A DNA stretch of 64,000 nt, taken from Acephala macrosclerotiorum (taxonomy: Eukaryota; Ascomycota; Leotiomycetes; Helotiales; Mollisiaceae). The notes beneath the pieces are model-generated. The model was not told the origin of the DNA. It did no database searches and saw only the letters and a list, made by a program, of their open reading frames with translations. Both the position numbers and the translations under genes were made by a program. The stretch spans positions 62,001 through 126,000 of the forward strand of contig MU119328.1 in the NCBI GenBank assembly GCA_014904845.1. The letters run 5' to 3'. Below, in pieces: positions 13,026 to 26,075 of this stretch (position 1 is the first letter of the stretch; every line of letters begins with the position of its first letter).

Positions 13026-13647
13026 ATGAAGCTAAATATCGTTGCTGCGACACTTGCCACTTTTGGAAAAGTTATAGCGGACGACATCTGGCAAGTACCA
13101 ATCATCCCGATGATCACAGTGACAGCTACATCTCACTACACTCCTCCGAGTTCCATCATGTCGTATACATCGTCTTCGTCGACTCGGACCCATTCAACGA
13201 GCACAAATACTCCACCCAGTTCCATTACACCCTATACATTGTCTTCGCCGAGTAGATCTTCTTCAAAGACCACGAAGATCCACAAAACATCTGATTATAG
13301 TCTTGGGCCGAAAGCGACTCGTTGGTCTCCCTCATTTCACTCTTCACACCACAATATCAAAAGTACTGACATTCCTCCCAGCTGTCGCAGTAGGGTATCC
13401 TCTCTGCGGGATCCCTGGATTTACGAACGCGATGGGCGATTATAAAGAGACGACACATGTTCAGAAAGGAGGGAACCTCCAGGACTGCTTGAAAGATTGT
13501 CAGAACAGTGGAGGTGTATGCCAGAGCATCGCGTTCCATAACAGGTATACCATGTGTCTGTGGTATGATAAAGAGGTTCAGGGGACGTGGTTGGGGATCG
13601 ATAAGACGAGTGAGTTCGTGCATTGGGATTTGGATTGTGATGTTTGA
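13026..13647 (+). CDS. Secreted Ser/Thr-rich protein with PAN-like cysteine domain
   Basis: The first frame starts at 13026 with a signal peptide (MKLNIVAATLATF, predicted cleavage near residue 18) and a Ser/Thr/Pro-rich, probably O-glycosylated stalk. The C-terminal frame, ending at 13647, carries six cysteines in an Apple/PAN-like pattern: YPLCGIPG, then LQDCLKDC, GGVCQS, TMCLWY and DLDCDV. The frames differ by one, so an intron is needed. The acceptor is 13390 (TACTGAC branch 20 bases upstream); the donor is uncertain, 13321 (GTTGGT, 70 bp intron) or 13300, both keeping frame. With 13321 the protein has 183 residues. PAN-like domains bind sugars or proteins, so a wall-associated protein or small effector is possible. 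A one-base deletion instead of an intron cannot be excluded. Confidence 0.6.
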
Positions 13648-14590
13648 TCTGCTGAGCGCCAGAACACTTCATGATTGCCATGCAAGTGGTCGAAGTTAAC
13701 GAGTACGACTAGCATAGCTGCCCGTTGAATGTGTAATATAATCTCGATACCAATTTAGTGTAATCCGACAGAGATGCGGGAGAAGCCAATACAAAATGTG
13801 TAACAGGTACTAACACGTGACCCGGGCAAATTCTAGCCTCCCGCTGCGTAAAGATAAGAAGCATTACCACCACGTAACCCTTTGAGAAATATTGTCTCAT
13901 GGAGCACTAAAACAGAACGCAAGAGTTAAACAAGAGGTCAATGAAGCTTCGCTGCGTTGTTTTCCCCTGTACCCCTGGATGTAGCGGAGGTCCACCTAGC
14001 AGTATTCGATTGGGGCCTGAAGGAAACGAACAGATCAATTATTGCACGCCACTTTGAGCGCAAGAATAGGGCATCCTTGAGTATTCTCCAAATTGGCAGT
14101 CATGAAGTCATCGCGAGCCTGCGTCAAACCAGGGGAGGAAGCCGACGAGGAGAGGGGGCGATACATTTATCCGGACAGCGTTCATCTGCCCTAGCCTCCC
14201 GACCTGCCGGCAAAATACATTAATCCACATTCGTCCGTTTTCGAGGCTCAGTATTTGGATAAATTCGAAGCTGGGGAATTAGAGGCTTGTCATACTTCTA
14301 GCCGGCTACCGAAATTCGCGGGGTCCCAGTCTGGATCAAATGTTTCCCCGAGAACATCTAGACGGAAGGAATCATCCCATCCCCGACAGGAAAATTCTAA
14401 GATAAAGCTGCCTGCCTCATGGACTTCGGTGAGATGAACCCGGGTCTGTTCCTAGATTCTGTTCAGGCTGAATTGGTACTCCGCGGTTCATGGAATGAGA
14501 GATGTTGGTATGGAATGCCAATAGAGGGGTCTTGGAGGGATGATGGGGCAAACTGTCGAGCTCCAGGAAATTCCCAGATCTTGGGAACTC
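13648..14590. other. Intergenic region upstream of xylanase
   Basis: About 940 bp without a recognisable gene. It should include the xylanase promoter; I did not find clear carbon-regulator binding clusters. Confidence 0.4.
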
Positions 14591-14598
14591 TATATAAG
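14591..14598 (+). promoter_or_regulatory. TATA box of the xylanase gene
   Basis: TATATAAG at 14591-14598 lies 86 bp upstream of the xylanase ATG (14684). Strong TATA boxes at this distance are usual in inducible fungal secreted-enzyme genes. Confidence 0.6.
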
Positions 14599-14683
14599 AG
14601 CGATGATGTCGGGTCCAAATCTCGGGGAAGAATTCTGGGCTTCGTTGTCACCTTGCAGAATTCCGCCAAGAGCTTCAGTCAAG

Positions 14684-15851
14684 ATGCATTCGTTCTCCTT
14701 CACAGCAGCTGCCGCAGCTCTGGCACTGGTTCAAACTGCAGCTTCAGCTCCAACGAGCCCGCCTGAAAGCACAAGTGCTCTGTACCTCAATCAATTGGCC
14801 AAGCAACAAGGGAAACTCTGGTTCGGAACCGCAACAGACATTCCACAAACTAACGATGCCGTCGAACAATTTGATACCGCATACCTCTCAATCCTGCAAG
14901 ATCCCAAGATCTTTGGCGAAATGACTCCAGCGAACATCATGAAGGTATTGCAGTCCCCAGTCCTCATCCTAATCTTAGAGTAGGTGCTGATGATTGTAGT
15001 TTCTGTATATCGAGCCCGAACAGAATGTGTTCAACTTCACTGGAGGAGACTACTTCGTCAAACTCGCCGCACAATCAGGAGCAAAAATCCGCTGCCACAA
15101 CCTAGTATGGGTCTCTCAAACCTCCCCTTTCCTCACAGCCCAGAACTGGACAGCCGAAGCTCTCACAGCGGTGATGGAAAACCACGTCAAGACAACAATC
15201 GAACACTTCGGCGGCAGCTGCTACTCCTGGGACGTCATCAACGAAGCCCTCAATGGCGACGGTACTTTCAGCTCTTCAATTTGGTACGACACCATCGGAC
15301 CTGATTATTTCTACCTCGCATATAAATTCGCCATGGAAGCTGTTAGGAAAACAGGGAAGGATATCAAGTTGTACTACAACGATTACGGTATCGAGTCTCC
15401 TGGCAACAAGACGACAGCTCTACTCGGGCTCGTGAAACACCTCCAGCACCGCCATATCCAAATCGATGGAGTTGGATTTGAATCTCATTTCGAAGTTGGC
15501 GGTACACCATCCACAGCCGACCAACTCGCATCCATGCAAGGCTTCTTTGATATGGGTCTCGACGTCGCGCAGACGGAACTCGATATCCGATTCACTGCGG
15601 CGCCATATTATACTGCTGCTGGGCAGGCACAGCAAGCGAGGGATTACTACTCGAGTGTGGCGGCTTGTATGCAGGCGGGGAGGAAGTGTATTGGGACGAC
15701 GGTTTGGGATTTCGATGATAAGTATAGTTGGGTTCCGGGAGCATTCGCCGGTCAAGGAGGGGCTGATATTTATAATGCGACGTTGGAGAGAAAGCCGGCT
15801 TATTATGCTATCGCGGATGCGATTCAGGGAAAGCCGTGCAGTGTATGCTAG
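14684..15851 (+). CDS. Secreted endo-1,4-beta-xylanase, family GH10
   Basis: Two exons, 14684-14944 and 15000-15851, with a 55 bp intron (GTATTG...GTAG), giving 370 residues. A signal peptide (MHSFSFTAAAAALALVQ, about 20 residues) leads directly into the GH10 barrel; there is no carbohydrate-binding module. Family landmarks in order: FGEMTPANIMK, the substrate loop CHNLVWVSQ, the acid/base glutamate in WDVINEAL, YNDYGIE, the nucleophile glutamate in TELDIR, and TVWDFDDKYSW near the end. The enzyme cleaves internal xylan bonds outside the cell. In most GH10 enzymes CHTLVWHSQ is seen; here HNLVWVSQ lacks the second histidine, a small active-site oddity. The upstream in-frame codons from 14540 are ignored because only 14684 gives a signal peptide. 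Confidence 0.93.
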
Positions 15852-16228
15852 GGGATGAGAGGTGAGGGTCTCTGAGGTAATGGTAATGGAGAACTCAAGA
15901 ACCGTAATCTTGAAAATGATGAAAATTGTTTCCTGTTGATCTGTTAGTGAGGCTTCTAATGGATGTTCTACGTGAATTTGAGTAGTCCGTTCTGCTACTG
16001 CACCTGACGATTGACTCTGAGTCAATGAAGTAGAGACATGAAATCGTGTACATGACGTTGGATCTCGGTTGTCAGATTTCGAAAGCTTCATAGTACACTA
16101 TAGTAGCTCAATAGTTGCTTCTTTCGGTTTGAAATTTCAATACATGCCATTAACATATATGCTAGACGTGACACCAACTCCGGAAAGGCATATTTAATGA
16201 AACGTGATCAAGTGATGCCCCTTTCTTT
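15852..16228. other. Convergent intergenic region
   Basis: 377 bp between the 3' ends of the xylanase (+) and methyltransferase (-) genes. No gene or obvious structure. Confidence 0.4.
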
Positions 16229-17483
16229 TCACTCAGGCTTCTCACCCACGACAACCAAACTATTGCCGTCAGCAGGAAATCCCCAAACGCGTCCTCTTCT
16301 CGGAATGGAAACTTACTAGTCATAATAAGAATGAATCTTCGTATTCTTATGCTCCTGCTTCGCTTGCGCCAACAACACGTCCAATTCCAACTTCGACCAG
16401 CCTAGTACTCGTGTGAAAACCGCCGCGCTCAGACCCTCAAAACCGTCTGCTATATTTTCGGATTGCCACATGCCGATTTCCTTCAGCTTCTTATCTTTCG
16501 GCCATCGGTTGTTTGGAACGCTGCATTTTGATTAGTCCCTGACTTTAATTGGGGGAAATGGGCAACTCTCACATATAAGTTGTCTCAGTAACATTCACAA
16601 ACCCCGCCGCGATCATCTGCTTCTTATAAAACCTCGCACAACACGCATCCCTCCCCATCTTCGCCATCCCCTCCGCCCACAACGCGCTCCACTTAAACAA
16701 CGCCGAATCCTGCGGCCACTCCCCATCATTCAGCTTGATCGGCCACGCCGGATCGACCATCTCCAAAAACCCTCCCGGATTTAAATTTGCAAACGCTTGC
16801 TCAAAGAATTTAGGATAACTGTTGAGAGAACACATCATCATCCTCGAGTATATGAAATCGAATTTTTGGGAATAAGTCCATGGTTCTTCGATATCGTCAA
16901 CTTCGAATTGGACATTAGGGGGAAGGAATGTGGGTTGAATTGGCGAAAGATCGACTCCTAGGACTGTGGACTCGGGGTGGTCGTCTGCGAAGTCGATGGC
17001 CCAGATTCCGGTTCCTGTTCCGACGTCGAGGACTCGGTGAAGGGTTTTGGTGGGCGGGATGGGGGCTGTGAAGAGGCGGTTGTTGAAGATTAGTTGGAAT
17101 TCGTGGTGTTGAAAGTCGAGCCGGTCGCTCTCGACTTCGTCGTTTGGGAGCGCATATTGTCCATCCTATAAATTACGTACATGATAAGATAAGCCATTCC
17201 AAAATCTAAGGTAATGATAGATAATGAAGAGAAAGGGTACCTTGTATGCATGGTATCGTCTTCCATTTTCTTCGCGATACTTCAAGACACTGGAACTGAT
17301 AGATGTCGTCGAACTCGCAAGCGTAGCGTCGTCGAGGCCCGAATCATTGCCGTAATCATCTTCTTCGGCTTCAATGCCGGTTGGAACCTCGGCCTCCACT
17401 GGACTGCGAGGAGAGCTTCGCACTGGAGACACTGGCGACACTGCAGCTGGGGAGCCCGCTTTCGCAGTCGCTCCTTCAACCAT
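16229..17483 (-). CDS. SAM-dependent methyltransferase, LaeA-like
   Basis: Four exons on the minus strand (17483-17241, 17165-16573, 16520-16317, 16259-16229), introns of 75, 52 and 57 bp, giving 356 residues. A Ser/Pro/Glu-rich N-terminal tail of about 75 residues precedes RRYHAYK and a class I methyltransferase fold: motif I VLDVGTGTGIWAIDFADDHP, VLGVDLSPIQP, the post-II acidic strand VDDIEEPW, FDFIYSRMM and NLNPGGFLEM. The last short exon supplies the family's ending VVVGEKPE, which confirms the third splice. LaeA-like proteins are nuclear or cytosolic regulators of secondary metabolism or small-molecule methyltransferases; this copy cannot be assigned to a pathway from context, as its neighbours are a xylanase and a transposon block. 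Confidence 0.88.
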
Positions 17484-18316
17484 GATTAGTCGACAATGCA
17501 GGCGAAATCAAAAGCGGACAATACGGTACCAAAACGCGAAAAGGAATGAAAGAGGAGAAAGACGACAGTTGGAGTATTTCATCGGTATTTTAGGAGGTGC
17601 GTACTACGTGGGACTTGCAAGCGAAATGGCCTTGCAGGACTGCTTGTGCGTGGGGGCGCCACGGTGCGGCCCGCTATTATAGGATAGGTTCGGTGTTCCG
17701 GTGGTGTTTCCCCATATTGATGATTCTGGTGCATTGAATCCTTCAGGACTGAAAGGTGAGCTGATTTGCTCTGCCGAGACGGGGATGATGCGCCGCGCGC
17801 GTCATTCCCCGCACTGCCGGCTTTTTTATGGTTGGAGGAATCCCGGCGGGGAAAGCGTAATTCTCTGTGTCGGTGCGGATTGCTCTCAATGCGGCGCTTG
17901 CTGGAGAGAATTAGGGCTCGAAAAAAGGCTAGACGTGCTTTTGGTTGAGAAGTTTCGGCGTCGGAGCCAGGAGGTCGGAGAGAAATCTCACGAAGTCTGG
18001 CATACAAGAGACAAGGCCTTGAGTCGAGTTCTTGACTGGGGTCAAGTGGTCTCCGTCCCGTTGAACCATCTGCAAGATCCGTTCGCGGATATCTGGTCTT
18101 GGGGATTGTATCGTGAAGATGTCATGCCTACGTAGTAGTAGCTGGAAAATCGTTTCATGGATGTGTTTCCCAAAAGGGACTTGGGCCAATCTACAGACTA
18201 GAAGCTGGGTCCATTCAAGACTTGCGCCGTATATTCACCCCTCTCCTGGCTCGAAAAGAAGAGGTGTTGTATATGGGTCTTCTGAGTTGCATTTGAGTTT
18301 CCAACAAGGGTTATAT
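17484..18316. other. Upstream region, no gene recognised
   Basis: Normal composition. Opposed open frames of 142-144 codons overlap at 17579-18135 but neither shows a domain or signal peptide. It probably holds the methyltransferase promoter. Confidence 0.4.
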
Positions 18317-18396
18317 GCCTTTGACGATAGTTAAATGCTTTTGACGATAGTTAAATACTTTTGACGATAGTTAAATACCTTTGACGATAGTTAAAA
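18317..18396. repeat. Tandem repeat, four 20-bp units
   Basis: Four head-to-tail copies of a 20-bp unit with core TTTGACGATAGTTAAA, starting at 18317, 18337, 18357 and 18377, differing by one or two bases. It sits about 150 bp before the left end of the A+T transposon block. Confidence 0.9.
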
Positions 18397-18542
18397 GTAT
18401 TTCGCTAAGGGAAAAAAGACCACGTAGAGTTTACGTAATAATACGTGAAATCAAAGTCACGTTTTTGCGCCAAAGTTTTGCCAAGAAACGCTAAAATGTA
18501 TCGCTTTTAGTATTTAGCGCTTTTATAGTTTAAAGTTCTCTA

Positions 18543-20551
18543 TTTTTTCGATCGATAAAATATAGTTTACACTAGTAAAAAAAATTCGTATAAATAGTAT
18601 CGCATAAAATTATATATTTTTGTATATAAATTTATTAGTAAAATATATTATTTGTATAAAAATTTGTTTAATAATTTTTTTTTTTATAAAGATTAATATT
18701 ATAAAAATAATAATTATTATATAATCGTTTTATTTGATTTTTTACGACTTTTTTTAAGATTTTTTGATATTTTTGAGTATACGAATATTATACGCAAATA
18801 TTTTTAGTGTACTTTTTTTAGTAATACAAATATTAAAAATTAAAATTATAAATTTTTTTATTTTTTAAATTTATTTGTAAATTTTTTAATTTTACTCGTT
18901 TAAAATAATTTAAAAATTTATAATATAATTTTATTTTAAATTATAAATAAATCAAAAATTTATTTATATTAAATTAATATAATTTATACGTATTAATATA
19001 AATTATATTAATTAATCAATAAAATAAAAACTATTAATTTTTGAATATAAATTTATAAATTTCGTACGTTTTTTTGAATTGATTTATAAAATTTATATTT
19101 TTTATATATTAATTATAATCGTTAATAAAACAAAAAATTTTTATTTTTTTTATATAATTATTTTTAAATATTTTTTTTACGATTCGATTATTTATTAACG
19201 TTTTTATAAAACGTTTTTTTTTTTTTTTTTTGAAAATTTTTTATTTTATTTATCGTATAAATCGTATTTAAATTAAAAACAATATTATTATTTTATTAAA
19301 TTATATAAAAAATACTTTTAATTATTATTATAAAAAAAAAATTTTATTTCAATTTTTTAATAAATCGATTTTTAAATTCTATTAAATATTTAAAAAATTT
19401 ACTATATAATTTTATAGTACTAATAATATTAAAATTGCAAATTCGTAATTTTATAAACAAAAAAATAAATATAAAATAATTATTGAAATATATTGTAAAA
19501 TATTAACGTAAAAAAAAAAATATAAAACTTTGTACGAAACAATTAATAAAAATAAATATTAAAAATCGAATTATATTTTATAGTTTTTTTTTTCGAGAAT
19601 TTCAAATTTAATTGTATATATATTTATAATTTGTAATTTTGTAGATTTTATATTTTTATTTTATCGATTTATTTAATATTTTATACGTATATAAAAATTT
19701 AAAATTATTAGTAAAATTGTAAAATAAAAAACGTAAAAAAAAAAAATATATTTATTAAAATATCGTACTATAAATTTATTAATATTTACATTAGAAAATA
19801 AAAAATAATAATATTAAAAAAAAAATTGAATTAAAAAAATAAAAAATTCAAATTTATATTATTATTTTTTATTTAAAAATAAATAATACTTTTTTTTTTT
19901 ATTATTTTTTAAATAAAAAATATAATAATAATATTTAATTTATTCAAATTAATAAAATAATATATAATTTAAAATTGAATATAAAAAGTTTTTATTGAAA
20001 TTTGTATTTTAATATATTTTAATTACAAACTTTTCGTATACGTTTATATATATAATTGTACTAATAAAAATATATAATTTTTCTATAAGTAAATTTGTTT
20101 ATTTTCGTACTTTTTTTTATATTATATATAGTTTTTATATAATTGTATATCGATTAATATTCGTAGTAATCGTCTAAAAAAACTCGTAAATAAAAAATAG
20201 ATTAAAATAATCGAATAAATATAATTTAATTAAAAACGAAAAAAAAAAAAATATTTTTACGATTTATTTAAATTTTAATTAAAATAATTCGTAGAAAACG
20301 TCTATAATTAATTCGAGATTAAAAAGTATTTTTTTAAGAGATTGAGATTTTAATTTTTTTGATTGCGTAATTTAAATAATAAAAAACTCTATATTTATAA
20401 CGCGTAATTAATAAAATACGTATAAACGCAATTCAAAAAAATAATGTATTTTTACGTATAAATTTATATATAAAAATATATAATTTTATATAATATTATT
20501 TGTGCGAATTTTTTTTTATTAGTATAAATTATATTTTATCGATCGAAAAAA
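18543..20551 (+). mobile_element. ~2.0 kb inverted-repeat DNA transposon, RIP-degraded (left copy)
   Basis: The ends are inverted repeats of about 115 bp beginning TTTTTTCGATCGATAAAATA, and each end is flanked by TA (18541-18542, 20552-20553). Length 2009 bp. TA target duplication and this length fit the Tc1/mariner superfamily, but no transposase frame survives, so the family is inference. The whole element recurs as a reverse complement at 26076-28014. Nearly all C bases are in CG, as expected after saturating RIP. Confidence 0.75.
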
Positions 20552-20553
20552 TA

Positions 20554-23500
20554 AAATAATTAATTACTAATAAAACTATCGTCGGTATTTTATAATTAGA
20601 TATTTATTAGATTTATTTTGCTTTTTTCGTCGCGTAATAATTTTGATTTTTGATTATTTTTATTGGAATATTATTTGTATTTGAATCTTTTTAATAAATA
20701 CGAAAAAATCGAATTAAAAATATAAAAAAATCGCTCAAAAAATTGTTTTTCTCTGATTTTAATATCAAATTAATATTGATTATAATTATTGAGATTAATC
20801 GTTTGAAATTGAAAATAAAAACGAGTACTATATATTGAAATTACTTTAAATCTATTAATCGTCGTCGAATGAAAATATTTGTTAAAATTTATATTATTTA
20901 AATTTTTAACGATATTTATTTGATAAAATATATTATATATTTTTTTCAATGTAAATATTTATTCAAATATTTAAATTTTTTTTAATGTTCGAAATTTATC
21001 GAACGCGTAAAATTTTATTAATACATTTTAATAATCGATTTTTTTACTAATAAAATCTTCGATATAAATGTTAATTATTTTGTAATAAATTTCGTTGATA
21101 TTTTTATTTTATAATTTTTTTTTTCTAAAATCGATTATCGTCGTATTTATATTTATAATATCGTCGTTTTTATAGTAATAATATTTTTAATCGATTTTTT
21201 TGATTACACGTTTTACTATTTTAAGCGTCTCGATATTATATAAATTTAATTCGTTTTTATAATTATTTGAAACGGTATTTACGATTTAACGATGGTTTTA
21301 TATATTTCGTGATTATTTGTAAAATATTAACGACGAAAATTAAAGTAAAAATTATTACGATTGTAACGATTGTTCAAATAGTAATAAATATTGTAATAAC
21401 GATTGCGATTTCGTATATAATCAATTTTAATCAAATAAATATAAAAAAAAAACTAAGATTTTTTTGAGTAAATTCTGAGTATAATATATATTAATACTAA
21501 ATATAAATTAATAATATCAAAGTAAATTGTCGTTCATTTTATTTGTTTAAACGTATTTTCGTATTTTTGAGATTGTTGAACGAACGTATAAAAAGCTCGA
21601 TATTATATTTAAAAGAAAATTTTTTACAAAAATATTTAAAAATTATAAAATTATTTAAATTTTTGAGTTTTATAGTATCAATTTATCGATAGAAATCGTT
21701 TGAATTGTATTTGAGTTTGAAAATAAACACATATCAAATAAATAATAATATTTGCAAATATAATTAAATTATTTATTTATTGAATTTAATTTTTTTTTTT
21801 AATTGTTTTTTATTATTCGTTTTAATTATTTCTTTATAGTGAATACGAATTTTTTTGAGAAGATTATAAATTAAAATACGTGATTAATAGTATAAATTTT
21901 ACGTTTTTTTTTTTTTTTTTTATAATATAATTTTTCAATTAAATTAATTTTATAATATATGTAGTTTTTTAAATTAATAAAATAAATAATACGATTTTAT
22001 TATTCGAATTTTTATGTGAAATTATATATTAGTACTACTATTTTAACGTTATTATTTATTTTTATTTTATATTCGCGAGTTTTTTTTTCTTTTTTCGTTT
22101 TAATATAAATTTTCGTATACTCGTTAATAGTTTTTCGTATATTTAATCGCAAAATTGTAAAATAATACTACGATTTTTTTTTTTTGTTTAATTAAATAAT
22201 AATTTGTTATATTGTTTAAAACGATATTAATAATTATTACTAGAGTTTTACTATTTTTCTCGTTTTACTTTTTATATTATTATTATCGAATTACGTTGTA
22301 TTTATTCAATTGTCGTTTTTTAATCGATTTTTGACCTTGAATCAATTCTTTTATTAAAATATTTTAACGATTCGAAAATTAAATTCAAATATAAGCGAAT
22401 TCAATTTCAAATTGAATTAAAAATTTGTTTTCGTTTTTTGTTTTCGATAATACTATAAAGTTTCTCGATTCGAAAATTTTTGAGTTTTACGAATTTATAG
22501 ATTCAAATACGCCGTTATACGTTATTCTTTCGTATATTTGAAAAGATAATAAAATATTTTTTCAAAAAATGTTTATTGATATCGAACGATTGTTTATTAA
22601 ATTGAAAGTTCAAAAAATCAAAAACTATTGCGAGTTTACGTTTTTAAATAATTTTCAATATATATAAATTGATATATATTATATCGATAAAACGAGTAAT
22701 ATAAAATTCTTTGAAATTATTAATTCAATATATTGATAATATAAACAATCGCGCGTATATTACGTTTTTTTGATCGATATTTTTACAAATGAAAATATTT
22801 ATTACGAGTATTCGAAATTTCGAAGAAATTAATAATTCGAAAAAAATTAAATTTTATAAGAATTAATTGCACTTTCGAGCGTAGTATTTTATAGACGAGA
22901 ATAGAACGAAATCGAGACTAAAAATAATCTACAACAATTTATCGTTGAGATTACTAATATATATTACGAATTTTTTTCAAGTAAAAAATATTTGTACGAT
23001 TTTAATATCGTTCAAAAAATGTTTTAAACGTTTTATCGAGAAATAATAAAACAAAAAAATATCGTTTATTGTTTAATAAAAATATTCGAAGTAAATATAT
23101 TTTTACTATATAGTAAAAAAAGTAAAATTTTTTTTCGATTACAAAAATAGATTTTGAATACATCGAGTAATAATAGTATATTAATTTAAACAAAATTTAT
23201 ATTTCGAGATAATTATTTCGTAGTTTTTTAATAGTGTTTACAAATTTTAAAAACTTTATTTATATACTTTTTTTTCTCGAAATTTCAAAATCGAATTATA
23301 TTTTTATTAACAAACGTTTTTATATAGAAATTAAAGTACTACGAAAAAGAAATTCGAGTATTTGTATTGTTTTGAATTACAAAAATCGCGTTAATTAATC
23401 TCGATTTGAAATCAAATTCTAGTAATTTTCGTCGAGAAAATCGTATATTAGAATTATTTAAAAGAAATTTTATTTCGTAATAAAAAATGTATTACAAAAA

Positions 23501-26073
23501 GAAAAAACGTCGATAGTTTCAATATATTTATAGATTATTTCGCGAGTATTATTTTTCGAAGTCTTTAAAAAATCGATTTTTGTTTACTATGTAAAAACAA
23601 GAAATCTTTAAAAAATGAAATTATTTTTGTAAATAATTATAAGTACTTGAAATAGAAATCTAGCGAACTGAGAATTATTTCTTTATTTGAAAAATTTTTA
23701 TATACGATTATATTTATTTTACTTTTAATTATATTTTGATTGATCGCGAATAAATTTTTTTCGATTATTTTGTATTTTTATTGTTTTAATATAAATTCTT
23801 ATTTCGATATTATATTGTTTCGTTATAGAAACGATAATTAAAAACTATAGTTTTCGATATTAGTTAATATACACAAAATTCTTATAATCGAAAGTAAAAA
23901 GTAGTTTTTTTATAGAAAATTCGAAACAAAATCAAACGATTTCGATAGAATAAACTAGTATAATTCGTTAAAAACAATATAAATCAAAATTGAAATACGA
24001 TCTTATAATAAAAATCGAAATAAAATCGTACTTTAAACTCGTACGAATAAAACGTTTTTTTCAATCAAGAACGAATTCGAGTACGATAGTATTAATTATA
24101 TTCTTAAAAATACTTTTAAAAGAAAAATATTTTCAATTACGTAAGTTTTCAAGTTTAATATTGATTGAAACGCTTTCGAAAATTATACGTACTATAAATC
24201 TTTAAACTTTATATTTTAACGATTTTCAAATTTTACATTTTTTTTTCGTTCGTATATAATATATAAATATTTTTTAAAATTCGAGTAAATAAAAAACTTT
24301 GAAATTTTATTTAAAGAAGTATTAAAATAATTTATCGTAAAATACGAATTGTTTTCAATTTTTAATTATTAGATCGATTCGTAGTAATAGTAATAATAAT
24401 AATTAATAAGTTTTGTACGGCGAAATAATAGTACAATATATTGATATTGAGATTACTAAATACTATTATTTTTCTTTCTCTATTAATTTTTTAGTACTAT
24501 TTTTTTATTAAGAAAAACTCGAAAATATAAACATTTTAAAACTTTAAAAAAAGTTTTCAAATTAATCTCGAAATATCAATTTAAACGTTATATTTTTTTA
24601 TTTTTTTCGCTTTCAAAAAAGTGCAAATTTGTATTGTGTACTTACAATTTGTACTAATAACGACAATATTTATTACGCTTTGAAAATTATTGATTTGAAT
24701 AATATAATAAAACAAAAATATTATATTTTTTCGTACGAATAAAATAATATAAATACATTGAAATATAAAAAATTTTTGAATAAAATAAAATTTGTAATTA
24801 GAATTAATCTTTAGTAAGTATTATAATATGTAAAAAAAGAAAACAAATATATTACGATTTGAATCGATATTTTGTGTATTGAATAAAAAAATAGAACGAA
24901 AAGCAATTATTAAATAAGTTTCATTTTGCTTTTTTTAGTAGTTTTAAATAGTAAATATACTAATTATTTAATAGATTCAACGAATAAATAGAATATATTC
25001 GAAAGTACTTAAAATTATTGTATAATTTAAAGCGAAAAATCTCAGTTTTTTTAAACAATCGTTTAACGCTAAAATTTATATTTTTATTCGTTTAATAATT
25101 TGAATTATTTTTATTTTGAACGATTAATTTTTATTTGTATTACTAAGTTTAAACTCGAAATAATAATTTAAAAATCTAATAAATAATCGAAATTGAAATC
25201 GCTTGTAATTATTCAAACGCAAATTTATTGAAATCGTTTATAAATTATTTAAGAATTTATATTTATAAATAATATCGAAATTCGATACGAAATATATATT
25301 ATTACGTGAAATTATTAATTGTTTAATAAAAATTGTATTGGTAATAAAAAAAGTTACAAAAAGTCTTTATATATAAAATAAAGAAATAGAGTACTCTATT
25401 TTTTTAATGAGATCGATAGTATCGCTATATAGTTCCATGTTTCAATTGATAGAAATTTTTTACATAAAACGTTTTTTTTTGTCGAAATATATCGATTTGA
25501 GATATTATTGCGTCGTTATATTTACGAGTTAATTCAAGAAAAGAAATTGTATAAATAGTACTTTCGTCTAATTAATACTCGAAGTCTTTTAAAGTTTTTT
25601 AAGAATTTCAATCAATCGAAGTATTTAGATTTACGAAACAAAGTATATAGTTTATTATTAATAGTTTTATTATATTATCGAGAAATAATTAAAATAAATT
25701 ATAAAAAAATAATTTATAAAATTGAAATACTAATAATAATTTATAAATTGAAACGTTTTAATTACAAAAAATAATAAAAATATTCGTAGTTTGAAAATAT
25801 AATCAATTATTTAAAAAAACGTTAATTACTCGAATTTATAATAAGAAAAAATTTGTCGATTTTTAGATTTTTTTTCAAACAAAATAAGTAACGACTATTA
25901 AAATTCGATATAATTTTTTGAAAGAAACTTTTAACGTAAGAAAATACGAAAAAATAAAAATTTTTAATATCGAAATATAATAATATTATATAATTATTTG
26001 AAATACAAAGTAAAAACAATAAAATTACGATTTATATTATTAATTCAATTGAGTTTAAAAACTTGATATATCG
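20554..26073. other. 5.5 kb A+T-rich unique centre between the two transposon copies
   Basis: Very A+T-rich and without open frames above about 70 codons, but it keeps more C and G, and more non-CG cytosines, than the flanking 2 kb copies. I find no terminal repeats of its own and no recognisable protein. It may be degraded host or transposon coding sequence caught between two insertions. Confidence 0.6.
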
Positions 26074-26075
26074 TA

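Noticed and set aside
15420..16091. 223-codon minus-strand frame overlapping the xylanase 3' part
   Set aside because: Antisense shadow of the GH10 coding sequence; no family resemblance.
17579..18135. Opposed frames of 142 and 144 codons upstream of the methyltransferase
   Set aside because: They overlap on opposite strands, neither has a domain or homologous motif, and both lie in a probable promoter region.
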